From assembly GCF_026343115.1 (NCBI RefSeq), contig NZ_JAPEMC010000001.1, positions 6,055,001 through 6,119,000 of the forward strand: 64,000 nt of DNA. The letters are read 5' to 3'. Positions 8,860-17,004 of this stretch are shown here, piece after piece; position 1 is the stretch's first letter; the number at the start of each line of letters is the position of its first letter. This DNA is from Streptomyces sp. NBC_00102. Lineage in GTDB: Bacteria; Actinomycetota; Actinomycetes; Streptomycetales; Streptomycetaceae. A model generated the notes under the pieces. That model was given only the letters and a program-made list of their open reading frames with translations, had not been told where the DNA came from and did no database searches. The translations under genes were made by a program, and so were the position numbers.

Positions 8860-10989
8860 TTACGCCGGTACGCTCGCGACGCCCGGCGCCAGGAACGGCT
8901 TGCCGTTCACGCGCTCGGAGACGCCCGCCCGGTCCAGGTACGGCGTGATGCCGCCCAGGTGGAACGGCCAGCCCGCACCCGTGATCAGGCAGAGGTCGAT
9001 GTCCTGCGCCTCGGCGACCACGCCCTCGTCGAGCATCAGGCCGATCTCCTCGGCCACCGCGTCCAGGACGCGGTCACGGGTCTGCTCCTCCGTCAGGACG
9101 CTGTCGCCCTGCTCCAGGAGTGCGGCGACCTCGGGGTCCAGTTCCGGCTTGCCGGAGTCGTAGACGTAGAAGCCGCGCTTGCCGGCCTTGACGACCGCCG
9201 CGAGGTTCGCGGAGACCGTGAAGCGCTCCGGGAAGGCGCGGTGCAGGGTCTCGGAGACGTGCAGACCGATCGCCGGGCCCACCAGCTCCAGGAGGACCAG
9301 CGGGGACATCGGCAGACCGAGCGGCTCGACGGCGCGCTCGGCGACGGCGACCGGGGTGCCCTCGTCGATGACGTTCTGGATCTCGCCCATGAAGCGGGTG
9401 AGGATGCGGTTGACGACGAACGCCGGGGCGTCCTTCACCAGCACCGCGGTCTTCTTCAGCTTCCGGGCCACGCCGAACGCCGTCGCCAGCGCGGCGTCGT
9501 CCGTGAGCTCGCCGCGCACGATCTCCAGCAGCGGGAGGATCGCGACCGGGTTGAAGAAGTGGAAGCCGACGACCCGCTCCGGGTTCTTCAGCTTCGACGC
9601 CATCTCGGTGACCGAGAGCGAGGAGGTGTTGGTGGCGAGGATCGCGTGCGCCGGGGCGACGGCCTCGACCTCCGCGAACACCTGCTGCTTGACGCCGATC
9701 TCCTCGAAGACGGCCTCGATGATGAAGTCGGCGTCGGAGAAGCCCTCCGCCTTGTCCAGCACACCGGTCACCAGGGCCTTGAGACGGTTGGCCTTGTCCT
9801 GGTTGACACGCTTCTTGGCGAGCAGCTTGTCGATCTCGGCGTGGACGTAGCCCACACCCTTGTCGACGCGCGCCTGGTCGATGTCCGTGAGGACGACCGG
9901 TACCTCCAGGCGGCGCAGGAAGAGCAGCGCGAGCTGGCTGGCCATCAGACCGGCGCCGACGACACCGACCTTGGTGACCGGACGGGCCAGGCTCTTGTCC
10001 GGAGCGCCGGCCGGACGCTTGGCGCGCTTCTGCACGAGGTTGAAGGCGTACAGGCCGGAACGCAGCTCACCGCTCATGATGAGGTCGGCGAGCGCCTGGT
10101 CCTCGGCGTCGAAGCCGGCACCCAGGTCGCCGTCCTTGGCCGCGGCGATGATCTCCAGCGCGCGGTAGGCGGCCGGGGCCGCGCCGTGCACCTTGGAGTC
10201 CGCGATGGCCCGGCCACGCGCGACGGCCTGGTCCCAGGCGTCGCCGCGGTCGATCTCGGCACGCTCGACCACCGTCTCGCCGCTGAGGACGGAGGCCGTC
10301 CACACGAGCGAGCGCTCCAGGAAGTCCGCACCCTCGAAGAGCGCGTCGGCGATGCCGAGCTCGAAGACCTGCGCACCCTTGAGCTGGCGGTTCTGGTTCA
10401 GCGAGTTCTCGATGATGACCGAGACCGCGCGGTCGGCGCCGATCAGGTTCGGCAGCAGCGCGCAGCCGCCCCAGCCGGGCACCAGGCCGAGGAAGACCTC
10501 GGGCAGCGAGAAGGCGGGGAGCGCCTTGGAGACCGTGCGGTACGAGCAGTGCAGGCCGACCTCGACACCGCCGCCCATCGCCGCGCCGTTGTAGTACGCG
10601 AACGTCGGGACCGCGAGGCCGGAGAGGCGACGGAAGACGTCGTGGCCGCCCTTGCCGATCCGTACCGCGTCCTCGTGGTTCTTCAGGACTTCGAGGCCCT
10701 TGAGGTCGGCGCCCACGGCGAAGATGAACGGCTTGCCGGTGATGCCGACGCCGACGATCGAGCCTTCGGACGCCTCCTTCTCGACCTGGTCGATCGCCTC
10801 GTCCAGGTTGGCCAGCGACTGCGGGCCGAAGGTGGTCGGCTTGGTGTGGTCCAGGCCGTTGTCCAGCGTGATGAGGGCGAACCTGCCCGCGCCCGCCGGG
10901 AGGTCGAGGTGACGCACGTGCGCCTGGGTGACGACCTCGCCCGGGAAGAGCTCGGCCGCTCCCTTCAGAAGCTCGGTGGTGGAGCTCAC
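8860..10989 (-). CDS. fadB: Fatty-acid oxidation multifunctional protein: enoyl-CoA hydratase / 3-hydroxyacyl-CoA dehydrogenase (709 aa)
   Basis: The N-terminal crotonase domain (about 1-200) has the oxyanion loops FIFAVGADLKGLE and NGAAMGGGVEVGLHC. A Rossmann dehydrogenase follows (KVGVVGAGLMASQLALLFL near 335, FHFFNPVAILPLLEIV, NRILTRFMGEIQNVIDEG) and then the C-terminal helical domain. Together these hydrate trans-2-enoyl-CoA and oxidise the 3-hydroxyacyl-CoA. The GTG start at 10987-10989 overlaps the thiolase stop (GTGA), which fixes the start and implies translational coupling. With the thiolase it forms a two-gene beta-oxidation operon. Confidence 0.93.
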   Translation of the reverse strand: MSSTTELLKGAAELFPGEVVTQAHVRHLDLPAGAGRFALITLDNGLDHTKPTTFGPQSLANLDEAIDQVEKEASEGSIVGVGITGKPFIFAVGADLKGLEVLKNHEDAVRIGKGGHDVFRRLSGLAVPTFAYYNGAAMGGGVEVGLHCSYRTVSKALPAFSLPEVFLGLVPGWGGCALLPNLIGADRAVSVIIENSLNQNRQLKGAQVFELGIADALFEGADFLERSLVWTASVLSGETVVERAEIDRGDAWDQAVARGRAIADSKVHGAAPAAYRALEIIAAAKDGDLGAGFDAEDQALADLIMSGELRSGLYAFNLVQKRAKRPAGAPDKSLARPVTKVGVVGAGLMASQLALLFLRRLEVPVVLTDIDQARVDKGVGYVHAEIDKLLAKKRVNQDKANRLKALVTGVLDKAEGFSDADFIIEAVFEEIGVKQQVFAEVEAVAPAHAILATNTSSLSVTEMASKLKNPERVVGFHFFNPVAILPLLEIVRGELTDDAALATAFGVARKLKKTAVLVKDAPAFVVNRILTRFMGEIQNVIDEGTPVAVAERAVEPLGLPMSPLVLLELVGPAIGLHVSETLHRAFPERFTVSANLAAVVKAGKRGFYVYDSGKPELDPEVAALLEQGDSVLTEEQTRDRVLDAVAEEIGLMLDEGVVAEAQDIDLCLITGAGWPFHLGGITPYLDRAGVSERVNGKPFLAPGVASVPA

Positions 10990-12212
10990 TTGGTGCCTCC
11001 GTCGGCGTCGAAGTGCGGGTTCTCCCAGATGACCGTGGCGCCCATGCCGAAGCCCACGCACATCGTGGTGATGCCGTAACGGACCTCCGGCTGCTCCTCG
11101 AACTGGCGGGCCAGCTGCGTCATCAGACGGACGCCGGAGGAGGCGAGCGGGTGGCCGTACGCGATGGCGCCGCCGTACTGGTTGACGCGCGGGTCGTCGT
11201 CGGCGATGCCGTAGTGGTCGAGCAGGGCGAGCACCTGCACGGCGAACGCCTCGTTGACCTCGAAGAGGCCGATGTCGTCGATGGTCAGACCGGCCTTGGC
11301 CAGCGCCTTCTCGGTCGCCGGGATCGGGCCGTAGCCCATGACCTCCGGCTCGACGCCCGCGAAGGCGTACGAGACGAGACGCATCCGGACCGGCAGGCCC
11401 AGCTCGCGGGCGACGTCCTCGGCGGCGAGCAGCGAGGCGGTCGCGCCGTCGTTGAGACCCGCCGCGTTGCCGGCCGTGACACGGCCGTGCGGGCGGAACG
11501 GGGTCTTGAGGCCCGCGAGGGACTCCATCGTGGTGCCCGGGCGCATCGGCTCGTCGGCGGTGACCAGGCCCCAGCCGGTCTCGCCGGCCTCGGCGTTGGT
11601 GCGGCGGACCGAGATCGGAACCAGGTCCTGCTGGATCTTGCCGTTGGCGTACGCCTTGGCGGCCTTCTCCTGCGAGCGCACGGCGTAGGCGTCGGCGCGC
11701 TCCTTGGTGATCTGCGGGTAGCGGTCGTGCAGGTTCTCGGCGGTCATGCCCATGAAGAGGGCGGACTCGTCGACCAGCTTCTCCGACACGAAGCGCGGGT
11801 TCGGGTCCACGCCCTCACCCATCGGGTGACGGCCCATGTGCTCGACACCGCCGGCCACGACGACGTCGTACGCGCCGAAGGCGATGGAGCCGGCCGTCGT
11901 GGTGACGGCGGTCAGCGCGCCCGCGCACATGCGGTCGATCGAGTAGCCGGGGACGGACTGCGGCAGACCGGCCAGGATTCCGGCGGTCCGGCCGAGGGTC
12001 AGGCCCTGGTCGCCGATCTGGGTGGTCGCGGCGATGGCGACCTCGTCGATCCGCGCGGGGTCCAGGTCCGGGTTGCGGCGCAGCAGCTCCCGGATGGCCT
12101 TCACGACGAGATCGTCGGCGCGGGTCTCGTGGTAGATGCCCTTCGGGCCCGCCTTGCCGAACGGGGTGCGGACGCCGTCGACGAAGACGACGTCCCGGAT
12201 GGTACGAGGCAC
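10986..12212 (-). CDS. Acetyl-CoA acyltransferase (thiolase, 408 aa)
   Basis: The thiolase of beta-oxidation, cleaving 3-ketoacyl-CoA. It has the nucleophilic Cys in SIDRMCAGALTAV (about residue 91), the NEAFAVQ motif, YGHPLASSGVRLM and the C-terminal CVGFGMGATVIWEN. The start is GTG at 12212 (VPRTIRDVVFVDGVRTPFGK) with ggagga 8 nt upstream; the longer in-frame extension has no family similarity. It overlaps the downstream dehydrogenase gene by 4 nt. Confidence 0.93.
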   Translation of the reverse strand: MPRTIRDVVFVDGVRTPFGKAGPKGIYHETRADDLVVKAIRELLRRNPDLDPARIDEVAIAATTQIGDQGLTLGRTAGILAGLPQSVPGYSIDRMCAGALTAVTTTAGSIAFGAYDVVVAGGVEHMGRHPMGEGVDPNPRFVSEKLVDESALFMGMTAENLHDRYPQITKERADAYAVRSQEKAAKAYANGKIQQDLVPISVRRTNAEAGETGWGLVTADEPMRPGTTMESLAGLKTPFRPHGRVTAGNAAGLNDGATASLLAAEDVARELGLPVRMRLVSYAFAGVEPEVMGYGPIPATEKALAKAGLTIDDIGLFEVNEAFAVQVLALLDHYGIADDDPRVNQYGGAIAYGHPLASSGVRLMTQLARQFEEQPEVRYGITTMCVGFGMGATVIWENPHFDADGGTK

Positions 12213-12480
12213 GATGGCTCTCCTCCAGGGTGCGGGATGGCACTGCTGCGGGGGCACGCCCGGAAGCGTGCCGCCCACCCTCATGCTACTCGTGGGTAAC
12301 CAGGCTGCCCACCCCCTGTGGCCGGAGCGTCGAAGGTCACACACCCGGCCACCGCCGGGTCGCACACCCGGTCACCCCCGCGCCCACGGCCCGGGGGCGC
12401 CCCGAGGTACGTGTCCGGCCGCCGCCGGACGGTCGGCCCGACTCCTCAACCTGGCGTGATTTCGATCCTCGCGGTACTCG

Positions 12481-12531
12481 GGGGTGTCGTCGTGCCGGGG
12501 GCGCCCGGGCGCCCCGGCACGACGACACCCC
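12481..12531 (-). terminator. 20-bp perfect-stem hairpin after rnd
   Basis: Arms 12481-12500 and 12512-12531 are perfectly complementary, and the 11-nt loop is itself self-complementary. It lies 80 bp beyond the RNase D stop. The rest of 12213-12610 holds no gene; cacacccgg is repeated near 12340 and 12363. Confidence 0.7.
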
Positions 12532-12610
12532 CGGGCGACCGTGGATACGGTGACCGGGGGTGTCGGGGTTCGTCGCGTCGCGCGGCCGCTTCTCGCGGTA
12601 CCGGGCGGAG

Positions 12611-13891
12611 TCAGGAAGCCGCGCCCGCCTTCAGCGCGTCCAGCAGCAGCGGGGCCACCAGGCCGATCTGCCAGTGCCGCGCGCCGTAACCCGCGAGCAG
12701 GTCCTCGACCGCGCCAGGGGTGACGATCTTCGGCGGCTCCCAGCAGACCCGGCGCACGGTGTCCGGGGTGATGAGGTTCTCCGGCGGCAGGTGCAGCCGC
12801 TCGGCGAGTTCGGAGACGGCGGCACGGGCGGCCGAGAGCCGGTCCGCCGCCGCGGGGTCCTTGTCGGCCCAGGCGCGCGGCGGCGGCGGGCCGGTGAGCT
12901 GCTGGCCCGGCTGCGGCAGCTCGGCCTCGGGGAGCGCCTTGGCGCGGTCCACGGCGGCCTGCCACTGCTCCAGCTGGCGCCGGTTGACGCGGTGCCCGAA
13001 ACCGGGCAGCGCGGACAGCGCCTGGACGTTGGCGGGCACCGCGAGCGCGGCTTCCACGATCGCCCCGTCGCCGAGCACCTTGCCGGGGGAGACGTCGCGC
13101 CGCTGGGCGACCCGGTCGCGGGTCTCCCACAGCTCGCGCACCACAGCCAGCTGACGGCGCCTGCGCACCTTGTGCATGCCCGAGGTCCGGCGCCACGGGT
13201 CCTTGCGCGGCGGGGCGGGCGGGGCCGACGCGATCGCGTCGAACTCCTCGCGGGCCCACTCCAGCTTCCCCTGGCGGTCCAGCTCCTTCTCCAGCGCGTC
13301 GCGCAGGTCGATCAGGAGCTCGACGTCGAGCGCCGCGTAGCGCAGCCACGGGTCGGGGAGCGGCCGGGTGGACCAGTCGACGGCCGAGTGGCCCTTCTCC
13401 AGCGCGTACCCGAGGACGTTCTCGACCATCGCGCCCAGGCCGACCCGGGGGAACCCGGCCAGCCGTCCGGCGAGCTCGGTGTCGAAGAGCGACGTCGGGA
13501 GCATGCCTATTTCGCGCAGGCACGGAAGGTCCTGCGTGGCGGCGTGCAGAATCCACTCGGTACCGGTCAGGGCCTCGCCGAGACCGGACAGGTCGGGGCA
13601 GCCGACGGGGTCGACCAGGGCGCTGCCGGCGCCGTCACGGCGAAGCTGTACGAGATAGGCGCGCTGGCCGTAGCGGTAACCGGAGGCGCGCTCGGCGTCG
13701 ACGGCCACCGGGCCACTGCCCGCGGCGAAAGCGGCGATCACCCGGGCGAGGGCGTCGTCGTCCGCCACCACCGGTGGAATGCCCTCGCGCGGTTCCAGCA
13801 AGGGGATCGGCGCCGGGGCGACGTCGTCCGGGGGAGCGCCCCCGGTGGTTCGCAGTGTCGTGTCTGCTGCGGTCTCTTGGGCGTCGGTCAC
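12611..13891 (-). CDS. rnd: Ribonuclease D (426 aa)
   Basis: A 3'-5' exonuclease of the DEDDy type used in RNA 3'-end processing. The catalytic acidic residues are in VAVDAERASG (DxE, about residue 59), HAATQDLPCLREI, and Y-A-A-L-D-V-E-L-L (Y and last Asp, about 185). An HRDC-like domain follows (RELWETRDRVAQRRDVSPGKVLGD, about 245-320), and then a further helical tail. The GTG start at 13891 is the only one close to the conserved fold. Flanking hairpins on both sides suggest a single-gene transcript. Confidence 0.9.
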   Translation of the reverse strand: MTDAQETAADTTLRTTGGAPPDDVAPAPIPLLEPREGIPPVVADDDALARVIAAFAAGSGPVAVDAERASGYRYGQRAYLVQLRRDGAGSALVDPVGCPDLSGLGEALTGTEWILHAATQDLPCLREIGMLPTSLFDTELAGRLAGFPRVGLGAMVENVLGYALEKGHSAVDWSTRPLPDPWLRYAALDVELLIDLRDALEKELDRQGKLEWAREEFDAIASAPPAPPRKDPWRRTSGMHKVRRRRQLAVVRELWETRDRVAQRRDVSPGKVLGDGAIVEAALAVPANVQALSALPGFGHRVNRRQLEQWQAAVDRAKALPEAELPQPGQQLTGPPPPRAWADKDPAAADRLSAARAAVSELAERLHLPPENLITPDTVRRVCWEPPKIVTPGAVEDLLAGYGARHWQIGLVAPLLLDALKAGAAS

Positions 13892-13915
13892 CCGTCAAGG
13901 GTATCCGGGTATGCG

Positions 13916-13953
13916 CGACACCCGACGACGGAACGTTCCGTCGTCGGGTGTCG
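13916..13953 (-). terminator. Perfect 38-bp palindrome
   Basis: The sequence from 13916 to 13953 equals its own reverse complement (19-nt arms, centre aacgtt). It sits between the response regulator stop (14011) and the rnd start (13891), both on the minus strand. It most likely ends the regulator transcript, though its position 25 bp upstream of rnd also allows an operator role. Confidence 0.6.
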
Positions 13954-14010
13954 GGTGCGTAAACCGGCCGGATTCGGCATCCCGCCCGTGCGGGTGCCGG
14001 TGGAGGGTGG

Positions 14011-14673
14011 TCAGTGGATGATGCCGGTCCGCAGGGCGACGGCGACCATTCCGGCGCGGTCTCCGGTGCCGAGCTTGCGGGCGATGCGGGCGAGGTGGGA
14101 CTTGACCGTGAGGGCGGAGAGGCCCATCGAGACGCCGATGGCCTTGTTGGACTGGCCTTCGGCGACCAGGCGGAGCACCTCCACCTCGCGGCCGGACAGT
14201 TCGCGGTAACCACCCGGGTGGCTCGGGGAGCCGGGGGGCCGGCGGTGCATACGGGCGGCGTTGGCGCCGATGGGGGCGACACCGGGTCGGTTGGGGTGGC
14301 CGATGTTGGTACGGGTGCCGGTGACGACGTAGCCCTTGACGCCGCCCGCGAGGGCGTTGCGTACGGCACCGATGTCGTCGGCGGCGGAGAGGGCGAGACC
14401 GTTCGGCCAGCCTGCGGCTCGGGTCTCGGACAGCAGGGTCAGCCCGGAACCGTCGGGCAGGTGGACGTCGGCAACGCAGATGTCGCGCGGGTTGCCGACG
14501 CGGGGGCGGGCCTCCGCGATGGACGACGCCTCGATGACGTCACGAACTCCGAGGGCCCACAGATGGCGGGTCACGGTGGAACGGACGCGCGGGTCGGCCA
14601 CGACGACCATGGCCGTCGGCTTGTTCGGGCGGTAGGCGACCAGGCTTGCGGGCTGCTCTAGGAGAACGGACAC
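14011..14673 (-). CDS. LuxR-family response regulator-like protein (220 aa)
   Basis: A DNA-binding regulator. The C-terminal HTH (about 155-215) is of NarL/LuxR type: LSGREVEVLRLVAEGQSNKAIGVSMGLSALTVKSHLARI. The N-terminal part is receiver-like with AMVVVADPRVRSTV and CVADVHLPDGSGL, where Asp in VADVHLPDGSG would be the phosphoacceptor. The C-terminal receiver end is degenerate (GYVVTGTRTNIG). No sensor kinase is adjacent, so it may be an orphan. GTG start with aggagg close upstream. Confidence 0.85.
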   Translation of the reverse strand: MSVLLEQPASLVAYRPNKPTAMVVVADPRVRSTVTRHLWALGVRDVIEASSIAEARPRVGNPRDICVADVHLPDGSGLTLLSETRAAGWPNGLALSAADDIGAVRNALAGGVKGYVVTGTRTNIGHPNRPGVAPIGANAARMHRRPPGSPSHPGGYRELSGREVEVLRLVAEGQSNKAIGVSMGLSALTVKSHLARIARKLGTGDRAGMVAVALRTGIIH

Positions 14674-14769
14674 CAGGCCTCCTGGGGGAGTGGCGGGACG
14701 GGCCGGCTCGGGGATGAAGCCGGGGCGAACCGTGCTTGAAGGGTCATTGACCTCTTCGGCAGCAGACCC

Positions 14770-14847
14770 GTCCTCCTTTAGAGGAAGATCACGATTTGGT
14801 GAGTAACAATTCGGACAAATCGGACGCGCGATCGATTGTACGACAAT
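14770..14847 (-). promoter_or_regulatory. Putative promoter region of the response regulator gene
   Basis: A markedly A/T-richer block of about 75 bp, 100-170 bp upstream of the regulator start. It contains an interrupted inverted repeat attgtacgacaat (14835-14847) and overlapping cgatcgat. Autoregulation is possible; no exact promoter boxes are asserted. Confidence 0.35.
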
Positions 14848-15011
14848 GGGGCCGGCGGTCGGCCGGGCCGGTCGGGAGAGCGCCGGGACAGTGTCTTTCC
14901 GCAGCTCACGGGTGCCGGAACGAGGGTTTGCGGGCCACGGGACCCGGGGCTCGCAGGCTGTGGGACCCGAGGTTCGCGGGCCCGGAACAGCCGGGTGGTC
15001 CCGCGCACGAG

Positions 15012-15138
15012 ACCTACGGGATCTGCGAGACCTCCGGGACCTACGTGATCTGAGGGGCCTACAGGATCTGCGAGGCGCAGGGGGCCTACGGGATCTGCCG
15101 GACTTGCGAGGCCTGCGATGGCTACGAGGCCTGCGGCC
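15012..15138. repeat. Degenerate 9-bp tandem repeat (about 14 units)
   Basis: Successive 9-mers read acctacggg, atctgcgag, acctccggg, acctacgtg, atctgaggg, gcctacagg, atctgcgag and so on up to the end of the DUF3000 gene, whose last codons overlap the final units. A looser, related repeat (gggacccggggctcgcagg, gggacccgaggttcgcggg) precedes it at 14940-14985. The gap 14674-15121 otherwise contains only the regulator's promoter region. Confidence 0.75.
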
Positions 15139-15781
15139 CCCGGCGCTGCGGCAGGGTGACCACCGTCGCGTCGGCCGGACCGGACGGCGGGAGGCCCGCG
15201 ATCTGGCAGAGCAGGTCGCCCCAGGCGGTCAGGTGTCCCGCCGTGTCCGGGACGCCGCCCGGGCCCTCGGCGGGCGTCCAGGAGGCCCGGATCTCGATCT
15301 GGGTCGCGGGGCGGCGGCTGCCCAGCTCGCCGAAGTAGTGCGACCCGGCCCGGGTGACCGTACCGCCCGCCGACCCGTAGGAGAGGCCGCGTGCCTCCAG
15401 GGCGCCCGTCAGCCAGGACCAGCACACCTCGGGCAGCAGCGGATCGGCGGCCATCTCCGGCTCCAGTTCAGCCCGTACGAGCGTCACCAGGCGAAACGTT
15501 CCCTGCCACGCCTCGTGACCGGCCGGGTTGTGCAGCAGCACCAGGCGGCCGTCCGCGAGATCCTCGTCGCCGTCCACCACCGCCGCCTCCAGGGCGTAGG
15601 CGTGCGGAGCCAGTCTCTGGGGCGGCTTGGTCGTCTCGATCTCCAGCTCGGGGCGGAGCCGCGCCGAGCGCAGCCCGTCGACCGCCGACCGGAACCCGGG
15701 CGGAGTGGGTTTGCTCTCCGCACCGTCCCTCGGGGAAGTGTGGTCGGAATGATCGGAGAACTGTTCCTGCGCCGGAGCCAT
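15122..15781 (-). CDS. DUF3000 family protein (219 aa)
   Basis: An actinobacterial protein of unknown function. The conserved core is ELEIETTKPPQRLAPHAYAL, followed by a bacterial-type LVLLHNPAGHEAWQGTFRLV and CWSWLTGALE. No signal peptide, no membrane segment. It is divergent from hemE, with 92 bp between the starts. Haem-gene linkage is conserved in Streptomyces as far as I know, but no function follows from the sequence. Confidence 0.85.
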   Translation of the reverse strand: MAPAQEQFSDHSDHTSPRDGAESKPTPPGFRSAVDGLRSARLRPELEIETTKPPQRLAPHAYALEAAVVDGDEDLADGRLVLLHNPAGHEAWQGTFRLVTLVRAELEPEMAADPLLPEVCWSWLTGALEARGLSYGSAGGTVTRAGSHYFGELGSRRPATQIEIRASWTPAEGPGGVPDTAGHLTAWGDLLCQIAGLPPSGPADATVVTLPQRRGPQAS

Positions 15782-15873
15782 GCGGGGAAGAGTAGGCGGA
15801 ACGCGGGCCGCGCGCAGGGAGAGACACCCTGGTGGGGCCGGGCTCCTTGGGGCTTCGTGCGAAGATTCTGTGC

Positions 15874-16947
15874 GTGAGTGCCAATGAACGCCCCTCGGGC
15901 CAGCTGACGACGACCTCCGCCACCCACGACTCGGCGTTCCTGAAGGCGTGCCGGCGAGAACCCGTTCCGCACACCCCGGTCTGGTTCATGCGACAGGCGG
16001 GCCGGTCGCTGCCCGAGTACCTGAAGGCCCGCGAGGGCATCGCGATGCTCGACTCCTGCACGATGCCGGAGCTGGTCACCGAGATCACGATGCAGCCGGT
16101 GCGCCGTCACAAGGTCGACGCCGCCGTCTACTACAGCGACATCGTCGTACCGCTGAAGGCCATCGGCATCGACCTGGACATCAAGCCCGGCGTCGGCCCC
16201 GTGATCGCCGACCCGATCCGCACCCGCGCCGACCTGGCCCGGCTGCGCGATCTGACGCCCGAGGACGTCCCGTACGTCACCGAGGCCGTCCGCATGCTCG
16301 TCGCCGAGCTCGGCACCACCCCGCTCATCGGCTTCGCGGGTGCCCCGTTCACGCTCGCCAGCTACCTCGTCGAGGGCGGTCCCTCCCGCAGCCACGAGCG
16401 CACCAAGGCCATGATGTACGGCGACCCGCAGCTCTGGGCCGACCTCGTGGACCGGCTCGCGGACATCACCGGCGCCTTCCTGAAGGTCCAGATCGAGGCC
16501 GGTGCCTCGGCGGTCCAGCTCTTCGACTCCTGGGTCGGCGCGCTGGCACCCGCCGACTACCGCCGCTCGGTGATGGCCGCCTCCGCGAAGGTGTTCGACT
16601 CCGTGGCCTCCTACGGCGTCCCGCGCATCCACTTCGGTGTGGGCACCGGCGAACTGCTCGGTCTCATGGGCGAGGCCGGAGCGGACGTCGTCGGCGTCGA
16701 CTGGCGCGTCTCCCTGGACGAGGCCGCCCGCCGCGTCGGCCCCGGCAAGGCGCTCCAGGGCAACCTCGACCCGGCGGTCCTCTTCGCCCCGACCGCCACG
16801 GTCGAGGAGAAGACCCGCGAGGTGCTGGACGCCGCCGCCGGCCTGGAGGGACACATCTTCAACCTCGGCCACGGCGTCATGCCGTCGATGGATCCGGACT
16901 CCCTCACCCGCCTCGTGGAGTACGTCCACACGCAGACCGCGCGCTGA
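15874..16947 (+). CDS. hemE: Uroporphyrinogen decarboxylase (357 aa)
   Basis: Converts uroporphyrinogen III to coproporphyrinogen III in haem biosynthesis. Diagnostic motifs are [15 protein letters not shown] (substrate Arg residues, about residue 33), [13 protein letters not shown] with the catalytic Asp, [18 protein letters not shown], and [12 protein letters not shown] near the C-terminus. GTG at 15874 gives the usual family length; the longer frame from 15832 adds residues with no similarity. The supply of coproporphyrinogen fits the downstream hemG and hemQ at 19.6-21.9 kb. Confidence 0.95.
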   Translation: MSANERPSGQLTTTSATHDSAFLKACRREPVPHTPVWFMRQAGRSLPEYLKAREGIAMLDSCTMPELVTEITMQPVRRHKVDAAVYYSDIVVPLKAIGIDLDIKPGVGPVIADPIRTRADLARLRDLTPEDVPYVTEAVRMLVAELGTTPLIGFAGAPFTLASYLVEGGPSRSHERTKAMMYGDPQLWADLVDRLADITGAFLKVQIEAGASAVQLFDSWVGALAPADYRRSVMAASAKVFDSVASYGVPRIHFGVGTGELLGLMGEAGADVVGVDWRVSLDEAARRVGPGKALQGNLDPAVLFAPTATVEEKTREVLDAAAGLEGHIFNLGHGVMPSMDPDSLTRLVEYVHTQTAR

Positions 16948-16960
16948 CGCCCGCCCGGCG

Positions 16961-16998
16961 GCGGACCCGGAGGGGGCCGCCGCCCCGTTCGGGTCCGC
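16961..16998. terminator. Terminator between hemE and the flavoprotein gene
   Basis: A 9-bp stem (16961-16969 with 16990-16998) with an inner GC hairpin, between convergent genes whose stops lie 57 bp apart. Confidence 0.6.
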
Positions 16999-17004
16999 GT
17001 CCGC

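Noticed and set aside
8710..11079. 789-codon plus-strand frame
   Set aside because: Antisense to the well-supported hydroxyacyl-CoA dehydrogenase gene.
14846..15877. Open frame reading as a DLR tripeptide-repeat protein
   Set aside because: The repeats are a consequence of the 9-bp DNA repeat, and the rest of the frame is antisense to DUF3000.
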